This document shows positions 1 to 8,965 of a DNA stretch of 50,939 nt, one piece after another (within the stretch, counting starts at the first letter, position 1; each line of letters begins with the position of its first letter). The position numbers and the translations under genes are program-made. The DNA comes from Planctomycetota bacterium. GTDB lineage: Bacteria > Planctomycetota > Planctomycetia > Pirellulales > Pirellulaceae. The DNA lies in assembly GCA_027619595.1 (NCBI GenBank), contig JAQCHP010000017.1, positions 1 to 50,939 of the forward strand, given 5' to 3'. The notes beneath the pieces were generated by a model, which was not told the origin of the DNA, did no database searches, and saw only the letters and a list, made by a program, of their open reading frames with translations.

Positions 1-250
1 TACCGGTGTTTCCGCTACTGCATTCCAAGATCCGCGTCCCGGGTGGTAGTAGGCCCCGTCGGGTCGCGTCGAGCAGTACCGTCTTGGCAAATCGATCTTT
101 AATACTTCCGCTCGGATTGAGGAATTCGCACTTGGCGTGGACGGTTAAGCCTTCGGGCTCAAAACGGAGGGGGACCAGAGGCGTGTTCCCAATCAAGGAT
201 ATTACAGCCACTCCACCGTCGTGAGATGCGTCTGGCAAACTATTCTTCAT
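1..250 (-). CDS. Cysteine synthase family PLP-dependent enzyme, N-terminal part (cut by window start)
   Basis: The first 83 codons of a fold-type II PLP enzyme, read leftward from an ATG at 248-250 and running off the window edge. Visible motifs are IGNTPL (residues 20-25), NPSGSIKDR (45-53) with Lys51 in the position of the PLP Schiff-base lysine, and SSGNTG (78-83), the loop that binds the substrate carboxylate. These are hallmarks of O-acetylserine sulfhydrylase and cystathionine beta-synthase, so the expected role is sulfur amino-acid synthesis in the cytosol. The N-terminus shows no leader peptide. The gene is divergent from the oxidoreductase that begins near 423. The two activities, and threonine synthase-like relatives, cannot be separated without the missing C-terminal part. 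Confidence 0.85.
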   Translation of the reverse strand, partial: MKNSLPDASHDGGVAVISLIGNTPLVPLRFEPEGLTVHAKCEFLNPSGSIKDRFAKTVLLDATRRGLLPPGTRILECSSGNTG

Positions 251-422
251 GAGTATTGACCCACGGATGGCATCTGTAATTTGCCGCATTCATGTTGAGT
301 GCCGCATGACAATCTGCCCCCTAGTTGTTGATTTGAGCGTTCGGTTAGAATTATAGCGGAAACCGAAGGCTGTGCGTCTATCGATCTTGGCGGAAGTAAG
401 TCATGGAAAAAGGGCTCCTGCA

Positions 423-479
423 ATGAGATACAGTACCCGTCGCAATTTTATGTGCAATGCGGCGATCGCGGCTAGTTGA
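423..479 (+). other. Tat signal-peptide coding segment, out of frame with the downstream oxidoreductase
   Basis: An ATG at 423 opens a short frame reading MRYSTRRNFMCNAAIAAS and then TGA at 477-479. This is a typical planctomycete twin-arginine leader (RRNFM followed by an Ala-rich stretch), of the kind seen at the start of exported Gfo/Idh/MocA oxidoreductases. The oxidoreductase body continues one frame over from position 476. Restoring one base in the short T run at 476-477 would join the two as AAS-L-ISGPTR. Either the gene lost one T or the sequence has a homopolymer error. Confidence 0.7.
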
Positions 480-1747
480 TTTCAGGCCCGACACGCGTTG
501 CGAGAGCCGCGGCCAGTGAGCGAGTTCGAGTGGGAATTGTCGGTGCGGGCGGCCGCGCCTTGTCATTGATTCAATCGTTTGCGGCAAATCCCGAGATCGA
601 GGTTGTCGCTATTTCGGACGTCGATGCGAACTGTTTGCCGAAAGGAATTGCGGTCGCCGAAGAACGCCAAGGCAAGCATCCCCGTGCCGAAAGTGACTTT
701 CGTCGACTCATTGACGATCCGTCGATTGATGCGTTAGTGGTTGGGACGCCTGATCATTGGCATGCCATACCAACAATTTTGGCATGCTTGGCCGACAAGG
801 ATGTTTATGTTGAAAAGCCTGACGGACACAATATTGTCGAGGGGATGCGTATGGTAGCGGCGATGCGAAAGAATAAACGAATCGTACAGATGGGGGTGCA
901 GCATCGATCGACCACTCGGCTACAGTCGGCAATTGCGTTTGCGAAGACCGGTAAGTTGGGGCGGTGTCTGGTGGCAAAGGCGTGGGAGAGTTCCAAGCAA
1001 GGTCCAATTGGCCGCCCACCGGACGGGTCACCGCCAACTGGTGTCGACTACGAAATGTGGATGGGGCCGGCCCCCAAACGCCCGTTCAACGTCAACCGGT
1101 TTCACGGTAACTGGCGCTGGTTTTATGACTACGGCGCAGGCGATCTTGGTAACGACGGCGTACATCGGCTTGACATGGCGCTGGCCGTAATGGATGCGGC
1201 CTGTGTAGCCCAGGGGGAACCACCGCTCGGTTTGCCCACGACAATTTTTGCCAGTGGCGGCAAATGGTACTTCGACGACGCGCAAGAATTTCCCGATACG
1301 ATGCAAGTAAATTACCAATACGACGGACCGTCACCGAAGTTATTAACTTACGAGATGCGAATTTGGGCGCCGTATCCTCATCTGTCCGAACGTGAAGGAG
1401 CGGCCGTGTTTGGTGACCAAGGCTATATCGTCGTAGGCAACAAGAGCTGGACAGCTTACGGCAACGGCGGCGAGGTTCTTGCAACGGACCAGGGAGGGAG
1501 CAGCGAAGTACCCCACGTACAGAACTTTATTGACTGTATTAAATCGCGCCAGAAGCCACACTGTGATCTAGAAACGGTTGGGCATCCGGTCTCACTGCTC
1601 TGTCACGCGGGGAATATTTCCGCACGTGTCGGACGTGTGTTAAAGCTAGATTCGCTCACCGAAACTTTTGTTGATGATGGTGAGGCGAACGCCCTCCGTA
1701 CGCGGCCCGAATATCGAAAACCTTGGCTGTTGCCAGAAGTGACTTGA
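476..1747 (+). CDS. Gfo/Idh/MocA family oxidoreductase (leader frameshifted)
   Basis: NAD(P)-dependent sugar or inositol dehydrogenase-type protein, 423 codons from a TTG at 476. The Rossmann fingerprint GIVGAGGR sits at about residues 20-27. The family EKP motif is present as YVEKPDGHN, followed by the C-terminal Gfo/Idh/MocA alpha/beta domain with a GAGDLGNDGVHRLD stretch typical of planctomycete members. The TTG start is only a formal one: a complete Tat leader lies immediately upstream in another frame (423-479), so the ancestral protein was probably exported in folded form with its cofactor. The substrate cannot be told from sequence. The gene ends 65 bases before the convergent DUF1501 gene. 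Confidence 0.85.
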   Translation: MISGPTRVARAAASERVRVGIVGAGGRALSLIQSFAANPEIEVVAISDVDANCLPKGIAVAEERQGKHPRAESDFRRLIDDPSIDALVVGTPDHWHAIPTILACLADKDVYVEKPDGHNIVEGMRMVAAMRKNKRIVQMGVQHRSTTRLQSAIAFAKTGKLGRCLVAKAWESSKQGPIGRPPDGSPPTGVDYEMWMGPAPKRPFNVNRFHGNWRWFYDYGAGDLGNDGVHRLDMALAVMDAACVAQGEPPLGLPTTIFASGGKWYFDDAQEFPDTMQVNYQYDGPSPKLLTYEMRIWAPYPHLSEREGAAVFGDQGYIVVGNKSWTAYGNGGEVLATDQGGSSEVPHVQNFIDCIKSRQKPHCDLETVGHPVSLLCHAGNISARVGRVLKLDSLTETFVDDGEANALRTRPEYRKPWLLPEVT

Positions 1748-1812
1748 CGAGTTGCAATTGACAAAAATGGCTCGACGCAGTTCGGCGAAGCGTACTGACA
1801 TTCGCGTCAGCG

Positions 1813-3255
1813 TTACGCCAGCAATTTTGTGATCACCTTACCGCCGACATCGGTGAGCCGGAAATCGCGCCCTTGGTATCGGTAGGTCATCCGCTCATGG
1901 TCAACGCCAAGGCAATGCAGGATGGTTGCTTGCAAGTCATGGACGTGGATCGGGTCTTCGGCAATGTTGTAGGAAAAATCATCGGTTTTGCCGAGCACGA
2001 TACCGGGCTTGATTCCGCCACCGGCGAGCCACATGGTAAAACACCGCGGATGGTGGTCACGTCCGTACGTGTCGGCCGTCAGCGTCCCTTGACAATAGGT
2101 TGTACGCCCAAATTCTCCACCCCAAATGACGAGCGTATCCTCCAACAAGCCACGCTGGGCCAGATCGTGAATCAGGGCGGCTGTCGCCTTGTCGGTCTCT
2201 TTGCACTTGGTGGGGAGTCCCTCAGGAATATTCTGGTGGTGATCCCAATCGCGATCATAGAGTTGCACAAATTTGACGCCGCGTTCGATCATGCGTCGAG
2301 CAAGCAGACAATTATTGGCAAACGACGCACGTCCTGGCTCGGCACCGTACAGGTCCAAGACGTGCTGTGGTTCCCGCGTGAGGTCGGTCAGTTCCGGAAC
2401 GGTGGATTGCATGCGAAAAGCCAGTTCAAAGGCGTTGATCCTCGCCTCGATTTCAGGGTCTCCTTGCGATTCAAGCTTCAAAGCGTTGATCTGGTTAACG
2501 GCATCCACGATGTCTCGGCGGTTGGCACGTGAGACTCCGGGTGGGTCGGTCAGGTTCATGACGGGATCTCCCGCAGAACGAAACTGTACTCCTTGATGTC
2601 GCCCTGGCAGGAAGCCGCTATGCCAATACTTTGAAAGTAGCGGTTGGCCGCCGCGGGTATTTCCCGACAAGAGTACAACAAACGCAGGAAGATTCGCATC
2701 TTCCGCACCTAAGCCATAGGAAAGCCAGGAACCCATACATGGGCGGCCCGCCAAGTTACTCCCCGACTGCAAGAACATAACTGCCGGATCGTGGTTGATC
2801 GGTTCAGTATGCATCGAACGGATGACCGCAAGATGGTTGACAACCGACGCGGTATGCGGAAGCAACTCGCTCACCTCGAGGTCCTGGTCTCCTTGTCGCG
2901 CAAAGGAAAATTTCGAACCGGCAATTGGGAATGCCTTTTGCTGCCGTGTCATCGTGGTCAGTCTTTGGGTGCCGATCACTGAAGGCGGTAGCTCTTGCGC
3001 ATGCATCTCGCGTAATTTCGGTTTATGATCGAAGAGTTCCATCTGAGCTGGACCACCTGACATGAACAGGTAAATTACGCGTCGAGCACGCGGCGCAAAA
3101 TGAGTTTGTGCGAGCGTGCCGGCCGATGGTTGCGAGGCAAATACTGGCGAAGCTGCGGGTGAGAAGAGCTGCGATAATGCAACGGCGCCCAAGCCGAGCG
3201 AGGACCGTCCTAAGAATTGACGACGCGCGGTGAGATGTTGAGCTTCCGACGTCAT
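1813..3255 (-). CDS. DUF1501 family protein (sulfatase-like fold, Tat-exported)
   Basis: A 480-residue member of the DUF1501 family, which is expanded in planctomycetes and related to the alkaline phosphatase/sulfatase superfamily. The N-terminus carries a Tat leader: RRQFLGRSSLG at about residue 11, then a hydrophobic Ala-rich segment. Family stretches include YLFMSGGPAQMELFDHKP near the mature N-terminus, DRDWDHHQN, VIWGGEFGRTTY, and GRDHHPRCFTMWLAGGG near the C-terminus. The ATG at 3255 is preferred because it places the twin arginine near the start; an in-frame ATG at 3303 would add 16 residues. It follows the PSCyt1/DUF1549/DUF1553 gene on the same strand, the usual arrangement for this pair. 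The substrate is unknown. Confidence 0.92.
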   Translation of the reverse strand: MTSEAQHLTARRQFLGRSSLGLGAVALSQLFSPAASPVFASQPSAGTLAQTHFAPRARRVIYLFMSGGPAQMELFDHKPKLREMHAQELPPSVIGTQRLTTMTRQQKAFPIAGSKFSFARQGDQDLEVSELLPHTASVVNHLAVIRSMHTEPINHDPAVMFLQSGSNLAGRPCMGSWLSYGLGAEDANLPAFVVLLSGNTRGGQPLLSKYWHSGFLPGRHQGVQFRSAGDPVMNLTDPPGVSRANRRDIVDAVNQINALKLESQGDPEIEARINAFELAFRMQSTVPELTDLTREPQHVLDLYGAEPGRASFANNCLLARRMIERGVKFVQLYDRDWDHHQNIPEGLPTKCKETDKATAALIHDLAQRGLLEDTLVIWGGEFGRTTYCQGTLTADTYGRDHHPRCFTMWLAGGGIKPGIVLGKTDDFSYNIAEDPIHVHDLQATILHCLGVDHERMTYRYQGRDFRLTDVGGKVITKLLA

Positions 3256-3339
3256 TTGTGTTTCCCGGCGATTGAACGTATTTACATTCTGAGTAGAAGA
3301 CATTCGTTTTCACTTGCCTTGTTTACTACGCAGAGACAA

Positions 3340-5781
3340 TTATTCTCGCGTCATCGTTTCATCGAGGTTAAGGACCGCTGCGGCCACGCTGGCCCAAGCA
3401 GCAACCTCCACCGAATTCTCCAGTTTGGCGGCAAAGTCTTTACGCGAACTCTGTCGAACAAGGGCCTGAGCGGACTCAGGGTCTCGCGCATACTGTTCGT
3501 GGGCTGCGGCCAGTAAATTCTCGACGACGCGCTGCTCTTGGGGCGTGGGTGGTCTTGAAATGACCGTGCGGAAGGCAAATTTTACGCGATCGTCCGTGCT
3601 CGATCCTTGGTCGACGATGCGTTCGGCGAATCGACACGCCGCATCGACAAATGTCAATTCATTCAATGTCGTTAACGCCTGCAGAGGCGTATTGGTACGA
3701 GGACGCATTACAGTGCATTCTCCGCGACTCGGGCCGTCAAACGACTGATGGGTCGGATAGGGGGATGTACGTCGCATGAAGGTATAGAGGCCACGTCGAT
3801 AGAGGCCAGAGCCCGGTTCTTGCGGCCATTTCCATTCTCCCACGCGTGTTTCTCGCTCCCGGTAAAAACTTTCCGGTTGGTACGGGTTCACACTGCGGCC
3901 GCCAATCTCCCGAACCAACAACCCTGCGGCGGCCAATGCTCCGTCGCGAATCTCTTCGGCCGAAAGGCGATATCGCCCGCCACGCGTCAAGTATCGATTG
4001 TCAGGATCGATGTCCCGAGCCTGGGGAGTCGACTGCGACGTTTGCCGATAAGTTGCGGAGGTGACAATTTGCCGCAGTATCTGCTTCGTGTCCCACCCGC
4101 GTATTAGCTCATACTCGATCGCGAGCCAATCCAGTAACGCTGGATGTGTCGGCAGTTCCCCGCGGACACCAAAGTCTTCTGGAGTGCGCACGAGTCCGAC
4201 GCCAAAGCATTGTTGCCAGAGTCGATTGATTGCGACGCGCGCTGTGAGCGGATGGTTTCCATCGACCAACCAGCGTGCCAACGCAAGGCGGTCGCTGACG
4301 CCGGTGGAAAGTGGCGGAAAGACCGCCGGTACGCCCCTAGTCACCTGCTCGCCCGGTTGTTGGAAGTCACCACGCGTTAAGATATGTGCCGCCCGCGGTG
4401 GCTCCATTTCTTCCCATACAAATGACCAGGGGATGCGCGCTAAAACGGAGTCCCTTTGCGATGCCAGCTTCTTGCGTTCTTCAGTCGGAGGTGACGATTC
4501 CGGCAGGGCAGCAAGTTGCTGATCAAGTTCCGCCAGCTGACGCTCGTCTTCTTTGTTTGTTGGCAGTAGGACCTTCGGAGGCGAGCTGCTGGTAATTGGA
4601 ACTTCCCCTTTCAGGCTGTTGAAGAAGGCATACAGCTGATAGAATTCCCGCTGGGATATAGGATCGTATTTGTGGTCATGGCATTGTGCGCAACCCATGG
4701 TAAGTCCCATCCACGTTGCAGCGGTAGTATTCGTACGGTCAATCGCGTAGATCACACGAAATTCATCGGGGTCCGATCCCCCTTCTTGGTTGCTGCGGTG
4801 CAATCGATTGAAACCAGAAGCGATTCGCTGGGAAAGAGTCGGGTCGGGTAGTAAGTCCCCTGCCAAGTTTTCCGTGGTGAACTGGTCAAACGGTAGATTG
4901 TCGTTGAAGGCGCGAATGACGTAGTCTCGATACGGGTAGCTCGAGGCGTTGCCATCATCTTGGTATCCGCTCGAATCGCCAAACCGCGCCAAGTCGAGCC
5001 AAGCCTGCGCCATTTTTTCCCCGTAGTGCGGAGACGCCAAGAGTCGGTCGACCAGTCGCTCATACGCGTCAGGCGAACGGTCGGCTAGGAACGCGTCCAC
5101 TTCATTGATCGTGGGTGGCAATCCGGTTAGGTCCAACGAGAGTCGGCGGATCAAGGTCGAGCGGGTAGCCTCGCGCGTGGCCGACGTGTTCAATGCGTCC
5201 AGTTGTGCCAATACAAAGCGATCAATTGGATTACGAGACCAATCTGCGGTTCGTACCATGGGCATCGGTGGCCGTACCGGTCGCTGGTAGGACCAATGTT
5301 GAGTCATCAGCGCGCCGGCATCGATCCAACGACGAAGTATTTGTACGTGTTCCGCACTGAGACGTTTTTTCGTGGAGGGGGGTGGCATGCACAAGTCCGG
5401 ATCGGACATCGTCACACGCTTCATCAATTCGCTATCACGAGCATTGCCGGGTTGGATTGCGATTTGACCACTCTCCAACGGTTGGGTCGCCACGGCAAGG
5501 ACATCGAGACGTAGCCCGGCTTGCCGCTGCTCCTGATCAGGGCCATGGCATTGCAAGCAATGGTCCGCCAGGATCGGATAGACGTCCCGAGAGTAGTCCA
5601 GCGTGGTATCGCTGCGTGATTCGAGCGTCCCAGCGAAACCGAAGGCCGCCACCGCCAGTAGCCGTATTCCGGCCAGAACCAACGTTCTTACGTGGGGCAA
5701 TTCTCGGGTCAGGCGCCGGGTTCGTCGGAGCTGCAATTCGTCGCCATCACCGGCCGGGAGTGACGGGGCAAAATTCACCAT
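3340..5781 (-). CDS. Planctomycete cytochrome-c-like (PSCyt1) DUF1549/DUF1553 protein
   Basis: An 813-residue exported protein with an N-terminal hydrophobic segment at about residues 32-50. A c-type haem site CLQCH lies at 75-79 in a PSCyt1 domain (RDVYPILADHCLQCHGP). The DUF1549 domain follows (PIDRFVLAQLD, LTGLPPT, SPHYGEKMAQAWLDLARFGDS) with a second CAQCHDHKYDPIS motif, and then DUF1553 (LARWLVDGNHPLTARVAINRLWQQCFG, TPLQALTTLNE). The ATG at 5781 is chosen because AAAGG lies about 8 bases upstream and it begins just before the membrane segment; an ATG at 5934 would add 51 unconvincing residues. The downstream partner is the DUF1501 gene. These pairs are assumed to act on complex organic matter outside the cytosol, but the function is unproven. 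Confidence 0.9.
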   Translation of the reverse strand: MVNFAPSLPAGDGDELQLRRTRRLTRELPHVRTLVLAGIRLLAVAAFGFAGTLESRSDTTLDYSRDVYPILADHCLQCHGPDQEQRQAGLRLDVLAVATQPLESGQIAIQPGNARDSELMKRVTMSDPDLCMPPPSTKKRLSAEHVQILRRWIDAGALMTQHWSYQRPVRPPMPMVRTADWSRNPIDRFVLAQLDALNTSATREATRSTLIRRLSLDLTGLPPTINEVDAFLADRSPDAYERLVDRLLASPHYGEKMAQAWLDLARFGDSSGYQDDGNASSYPYRDYVIRAFNDNLPFDQFTTENLAGDLLPDPTLSQRIASGFNRLHRSNQEGGSDPDEFRVIYAIDRTNTTAATWMGLTMGCAQCHDHKYDPISQREFYQLYAFFNSLKGEVPITSSSPPKVLLPTNKEDERQLAELDQQLAALPESSPPTEERKKLASQRDSVLARIPWSFVWEEMEPPRAAHILTRGDFQQPGEQVTRGVPAVFPPLSTGVSDRLALARWLVDGNHPLTARVAINRLWQQCFGVGLVRTPEDFGVRGELPTHPALLDWLAIEYELIRGWDTKQILRQIVTSATYRQTSQSTPQARDIDPDNRYLTRGGRYRLSAEEIRDGALAAAGLLVREIGGRSVNPYQPESFYRERETRVGEWKWPQEPGSGLYRRGLYTFMRRTSPYPTHQSFDGPSRGECTVMRPRTNTPLQALTTLNELTFVDAACRFAERIVDQGSSTDDRVKFAFRTVISRPPTPQEQRVVENLLAAAHEQYARDPESAQALVRQSSRKDFAAKLENSVEVAAWASVAAAVLNLDETMTRE

Positions 5782-5990
5782 CGTTGCAGCCTTTCTTTCG
5801 TATCTGTACTCGCGGACTCCCGGGCGCCGACTTGGGGTACTCTTGAGTTTAACCCCGGTGGGATTCAACCGCCACCATCGGAGTTGCGATAGATTTTTGG
5901 ATCCAGTTGGCGTAAAGTGAAGGAAATGCAACATCTTCGAAGCAGTTTTCTGTCATTGCATGTGGCTGCGGCCGCAGGAGACCTGTCGGC

Positions 5991-6869
5991 ATGGCCTTTC
6001 TTGACAAGCTCAAATCAATTCTGACCGGGGGGCGCTTGGACGTGCAGGGGCGATTTGAATTGGTGCGGGAAGCCATTTCCGGCACTATGTCCAAATTTTA
6101 CCTGGCGCGGGACAGAAAAACGGGGGAACTCTACGGTCTGAAGATTCTTGATTTGGAGAAAACCGCAGCTTTCGAATCCCGTTTTGTTGGTCTTAAGAAG
6201 CCGTCCGAAGGGGAAGTATCGTTAAAGCTAGTACACCCTCGGCTCGTTAAAACATTTGCTGCCGGGCTCACAACCGACGGCCAGGCGTACGTATTGATGG
6301 AGTATCTCGAAGGGCCCGGAATGAATTCCGTCATCCTGGAGCGGTCGGGAAAGCTTCGTGGGAAGCGTCTGCCGCTGTTAGTGCAAATGGCCGAAGGATT
6401 GCGGGCCGTTCATACCGCCGGTTTTATTCATCGTGATATTTGCCCCCGCAACTTCATTTGTTCCAAGGATCTGGACTCCGTCAAGCTCATCGACTTTGGC
6501 CTGACGGTACCGGCTACCAAAGAATACATGTCTCCTGGGAATCGGACGGGAACCCCTAACTACATGGCGCCCGAGATCCTTCGCCGGCGTTCCACCGACC
6601 ATCGGACCGATATTTTTTCCTTAGGGGTCACGATGTACCAGTTATGCGCCTTTCAGTTGCCGTGGCCCACGCAGGATGTTACGGCGAAGGCGGCCGTACT
6701 GCACGACACTCGAAAACATGTCGATATCCAAGAAATATGCCTTGGGATCAACCCGCGACTGGCAAAGTTGATCGACCAGTGTTTGTCCGTCGAGCCCACC
6801 GAACGACCGGCAACCTGCGACATGATCCATCGAGCCCTCCTGGCAATGCCCTCCGAAGGGGAATTTTAG
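5991..6869 (+). CDS. Serine/threonine protein kinase, stand-alone catalytic domain
   Basis: A 292-residue eukaryote-type (Hanks) kinase with almost nothing outside the catalytic domain and no membrane segment, so presumably cytosolic. Seen directly: Lys51 in LYGLKIL (ATP lysine), Glu75 in the alpha-C region, catalytic HRD at 147-149 with Asn154 in HRDICPRN, DFG at 168-170, and the APE motif in GTPNYMAPEI. The Gly-rich loop is poor (AISGTMSKFYLA at about 28-39, with one glycine of the usual three). All catalytic residues are intact, so activity is plausible. AGGAG lies about 10 bases upstream of the ATG. The gene is divergent from the PSCyt1 gene, and the small basic protein lies downstream on the same strand. 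Confidence 0.92.
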   Translation: MAFLDKLKSILTGGRLDVQGRFELVREAISGTMSKFYLARDRKTGELYGLKILDLEKTAAFESRFVGLKKPSEGEVSLKLVHPRLVKTFAAGLTTDGQAYVLMEYLEGPGMNSVILERSGKLRGKRLPLLVQMAEGLRAVHTAGFIHRDICPRNFICSKDLDSVKLIDFGLTVPATKEYMSPGNRTGTPNYMAPEILRRRSTDHRTDIFSLGVTMYQLCAFQLPWPTQDVTAKAAVLHDTRKHVDIQEICLGINPRLAKLIDQCLSVEPTERPATCDMIHRALLAMPSEGEF

Positions 6870-7055
6870 GGTAGATTGGGGCCTTGCTCGTCGGCCCACT
6901 ACATTTGCTGCCGACGGCGATTCGTTCGACCATTTTAAGGGGACAAAGGGACTAGTTGCCCGACTGGCGGTGGGGTGAGGAGTTCGCTATAGTGACCGAT
7001 TCTATGGTCGTATTCAGTTTTCGCAGGATCGAGATTTCGAGGGAGCCGGGTTGTC

Positions 7056-7289
7056 ATGACGATTGACAAGAGCCTCAAAGTTAAACGAGGGATGATCAGT
7101 AGCCGCGGAGTTTTGACGCGGGTTGAGCGTCTGGTAAAGCTTCGTGACGCGGAACGTTGGAGTGATGGCGATCCCGTGATCGGACTGCCCAAGGTTCGTG
7201 TGATCAAGATGTCGCTCAAGAAGAAAAAGAAGACCAAAGAAGCCGATGCTGCTGACGACAAAAAGAAGGGTGCTCCCAAGAAAAAATAG
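7056..7289 (+). CDS. Small basic protein (TIGR04137-like, PVC group)
   Basis: A 77-residue, strongly basic protein. The N-terminal MTIDKSLKVKRG and the central RGVLTRVERLVKL match what I recall of the TIGR04137 small basic protein family of Planctomycetes and relatives. The C-terminus is a low-complexity Lys tail with KKKKK blocks and a final PKKK. Such tails suggest binding to RNA, DNA or ribosomes, but no function has been assigned to the family as far as I know. A GAGGGAG sequence lies about 11 bases before the ATG. It follows the kinase gene by 186 bases. The downstream 220 bases to the convergent MFS gene hold nothing I can name. Confidence 0.8.
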   Translation: MTIDKSLKVKRGMISSRGVLTRVERLVKLRDAERWSDGDPVIGLPKVRVIKMSLKKKKKTKEADAADDKKKGAPKKK

Positions 7290-7513
7290 CCGTCTATTCG
7301 GCGGACAGCGTCAGGAAAAAAAGAGTCGTGCGGGTGACAGAGTCCGCTCGACATTTTTCCCCATTCTAACCTGCCTGTTCTTCTCTGCGTAAATCCGCTT
7401 CGAATTTGGACGCTGTTAACTGTTCAGCGTTGCCTGTCGCGCCTTGGAATGCCACCGTTGGTCGAGCCTCAAATCAAAAATGAGGCCTAAGGGCTGTAAA
7501 CGGTGACGCGGAT

Positions 7514-8965
7514 TTATGGTGTGGGGCGCGATGGCAGCCACCGCCATGCCACGAATAAACCCGATCCTATCAACCCCGCACAAACCAGGAAGCTTAAGCG
7601 AAACCCCAGAGTCGATAGCTCTGTGCTGCTGAGTCCATGTATTTGCTGTTCGCACTCCTTCACAAAGTCTACGATGGCCCCATAAAGATATCCGGCGGGT
7701 GCGGCCGGCGCCATCAGCATGGTCATAAACGCCATGTTTCGGCGGACTTCAGTTGGCTTGGAGGCGGACAGAATGTAGTTAGGGGCATAAACTCCCACGA
7801 GTTCGCCAGCACCGTAAATTCCAAATGCCAGGAGATACCAAGGTCCGGTGACCAGCATCGCCCAGATCTGTGAAAAAAGAAAAATGCCAGAAGTGACAAG
7901 TATCCCAGCACGGGGATTTGTGCGAGTAAGTAACCAGCCGAGGAACAAACCGGCAGTCACTTTAAAGCTGAACCGAATCGTGTTTTGCAATCCGGCAAAT
8001 TTTTCAGGTATATCGCCCAACACGTACTCTGAATAGAGATTCATATTCGACGGAATCATGTTGCCGGCATAGACCAAGACTGTAACGACCGTGGCGGTGA
8101 AAAGTACCCGCTGCTGCAAGATGTCGCGAAAATGATAAACAAGTGCCGCCGTCGCACCAATCGCCGTGACGTAGCCTAACCATCGAATGGCCTCCTGCTC
8201 GGATACTGAGGATATTTGCATGGCGGCGACCGAAACAAACATTAAGGGTATACCAAGCAACAGCCCGTAGACGGTGTGTAGTGGCGTGCGGGCAATGTCG
8301 TTGGTTACTTGTGGCAAGACGAACCATTGGGACAATATCCCACCCAACGCCACAATCGGCGCGCCGGCACCAAATAAAACGATGAAACCGTAAGGGTGTT
8401 CGATACCCGTAAATGTGATGCCGAACAGACTTCCTCCCAGCAATGCGGTCTGGACAAGTGACCCAACGACAGCCATCAATGGTCCCAGGCCGTAGGCCAG
8501 AGCCAAGGTCAAGCCCCGTCGTGACTCTGCCACACCTCGGCCAAGCACCTCCCATTGCAATGCCGTTACCGCCGGCATGGCTGCACCGGAGACTCCCCCT
8601 TGCAGAATCACGGCCGCCATTTTCAGTTGGTTTGAAACCGGAGATGCTAAGAGAATTGCTGTTAACGCCAAAACGGAAACGGTTACGAAATAGCAGCAAA
8701 TTAGATTGCGTTTCAGGGCTGACAATTGTGGCGATAGCCAAGCCAGCAATGCCGGAAACGCCGTCATGGCAAAAAAAAGAGTGCTCGGCAAATTGGACGT
8801 TCTTGTGTCGCCTCCCAATCGGTCGCAGAGCGAAGCTTGCGTGATTCCGACATACAGTACGGGTGCAGCGAGGTACTGAATGCCAGTGCAAACCGCGAAT
8901 AGGATAAGATTTCGTCGCTGGTCGGGCCAAGGCAACGGACACTCGTTGGCACCGGCCGTATTCAT
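7514..8965 (-). CDS. Major facilitator superfamily transporter
   Basis: A 483-residue polytopic inner-membrane protein with about twelve hydrophobic segments, starting near residue 20 (NLILFAVCTGIQYLAAPVLY) and ending with a hydrophobic helix and a short RW-rich tail. The overall pattern fits an MFS carrier. The ATG at 8963-8965 overlaps the TGA of the upstream oxidoreductase (8962-8964) as ATGA, so the two genes are probably translationally coupled. A longer reading from 9031 would run deep into the upstream gene and is not favoured. Coupling to a Gfo/Idh/MocA enzyme suggests uptake or export of the sugar or polyol used by that enzyme; this is inference only. Confidence 0.85.
   Translation of the reverse strand: MNTAGANECPLPWPDQRRNLILFAVCTGIQYLAAPVLYVGITQASLCDRLGGDTRTSNLPSTLFFAMTAFPALLAWLSPQLSALKRNLICCYFVTVSVLALTAILLASPVSNQLKMAAVILQGGVSGAAMPAVTALQWEVLGRGVAESRRGLTLALAYGLGPLMAVVGSLVQTALLGGSLFGITFTGIEHPYGFIVLFGAGAPIVALGGILSQWFVLPQVTNDIARTPLHTVYGLLLGIPLMFVSVAAMQISSVSEQEAIRWLGYVTAIGATAALVYHFRDILQQRVLFTATVVTVLVYAGNMIPSNMNLYSEYVLGDIPEKFAGLQNTIRFSFKVTAGLFLGWLLTRTNPRAGILVTSGIFLFSQIWAMLVTGPWYLLAFGIYGAGELVGVYAPNYILSASKPTEVRRNMAFMTMLMAPAAPAGYLYGAIVDFVKECEQQIHGLSSTELSTLGFRLSFLVCAGLIGSGLFVAWRWLPSRPTP

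Noticed and set aside
1790-1812. Short palindrome CTGAC...GTCAG between the convergent genes
   Set aside because: A 5-bp stem without a T tract on either strand; too weak to call a terminator.
1873-2532. 219-codon open frame antisense to the DUF1501 gene
   Set aside because: Shadow of a strongly conserved coding sequence on the other strand.
8004-8942. Long open frame of 312 codons on the minus strand inside the MFS gene
   Set aside because: It is a shifted-frame shadow of the MFS coding sequence; it lacks motifs and has a composition rich in Arg, His and Cys as expected from a wrong frame.
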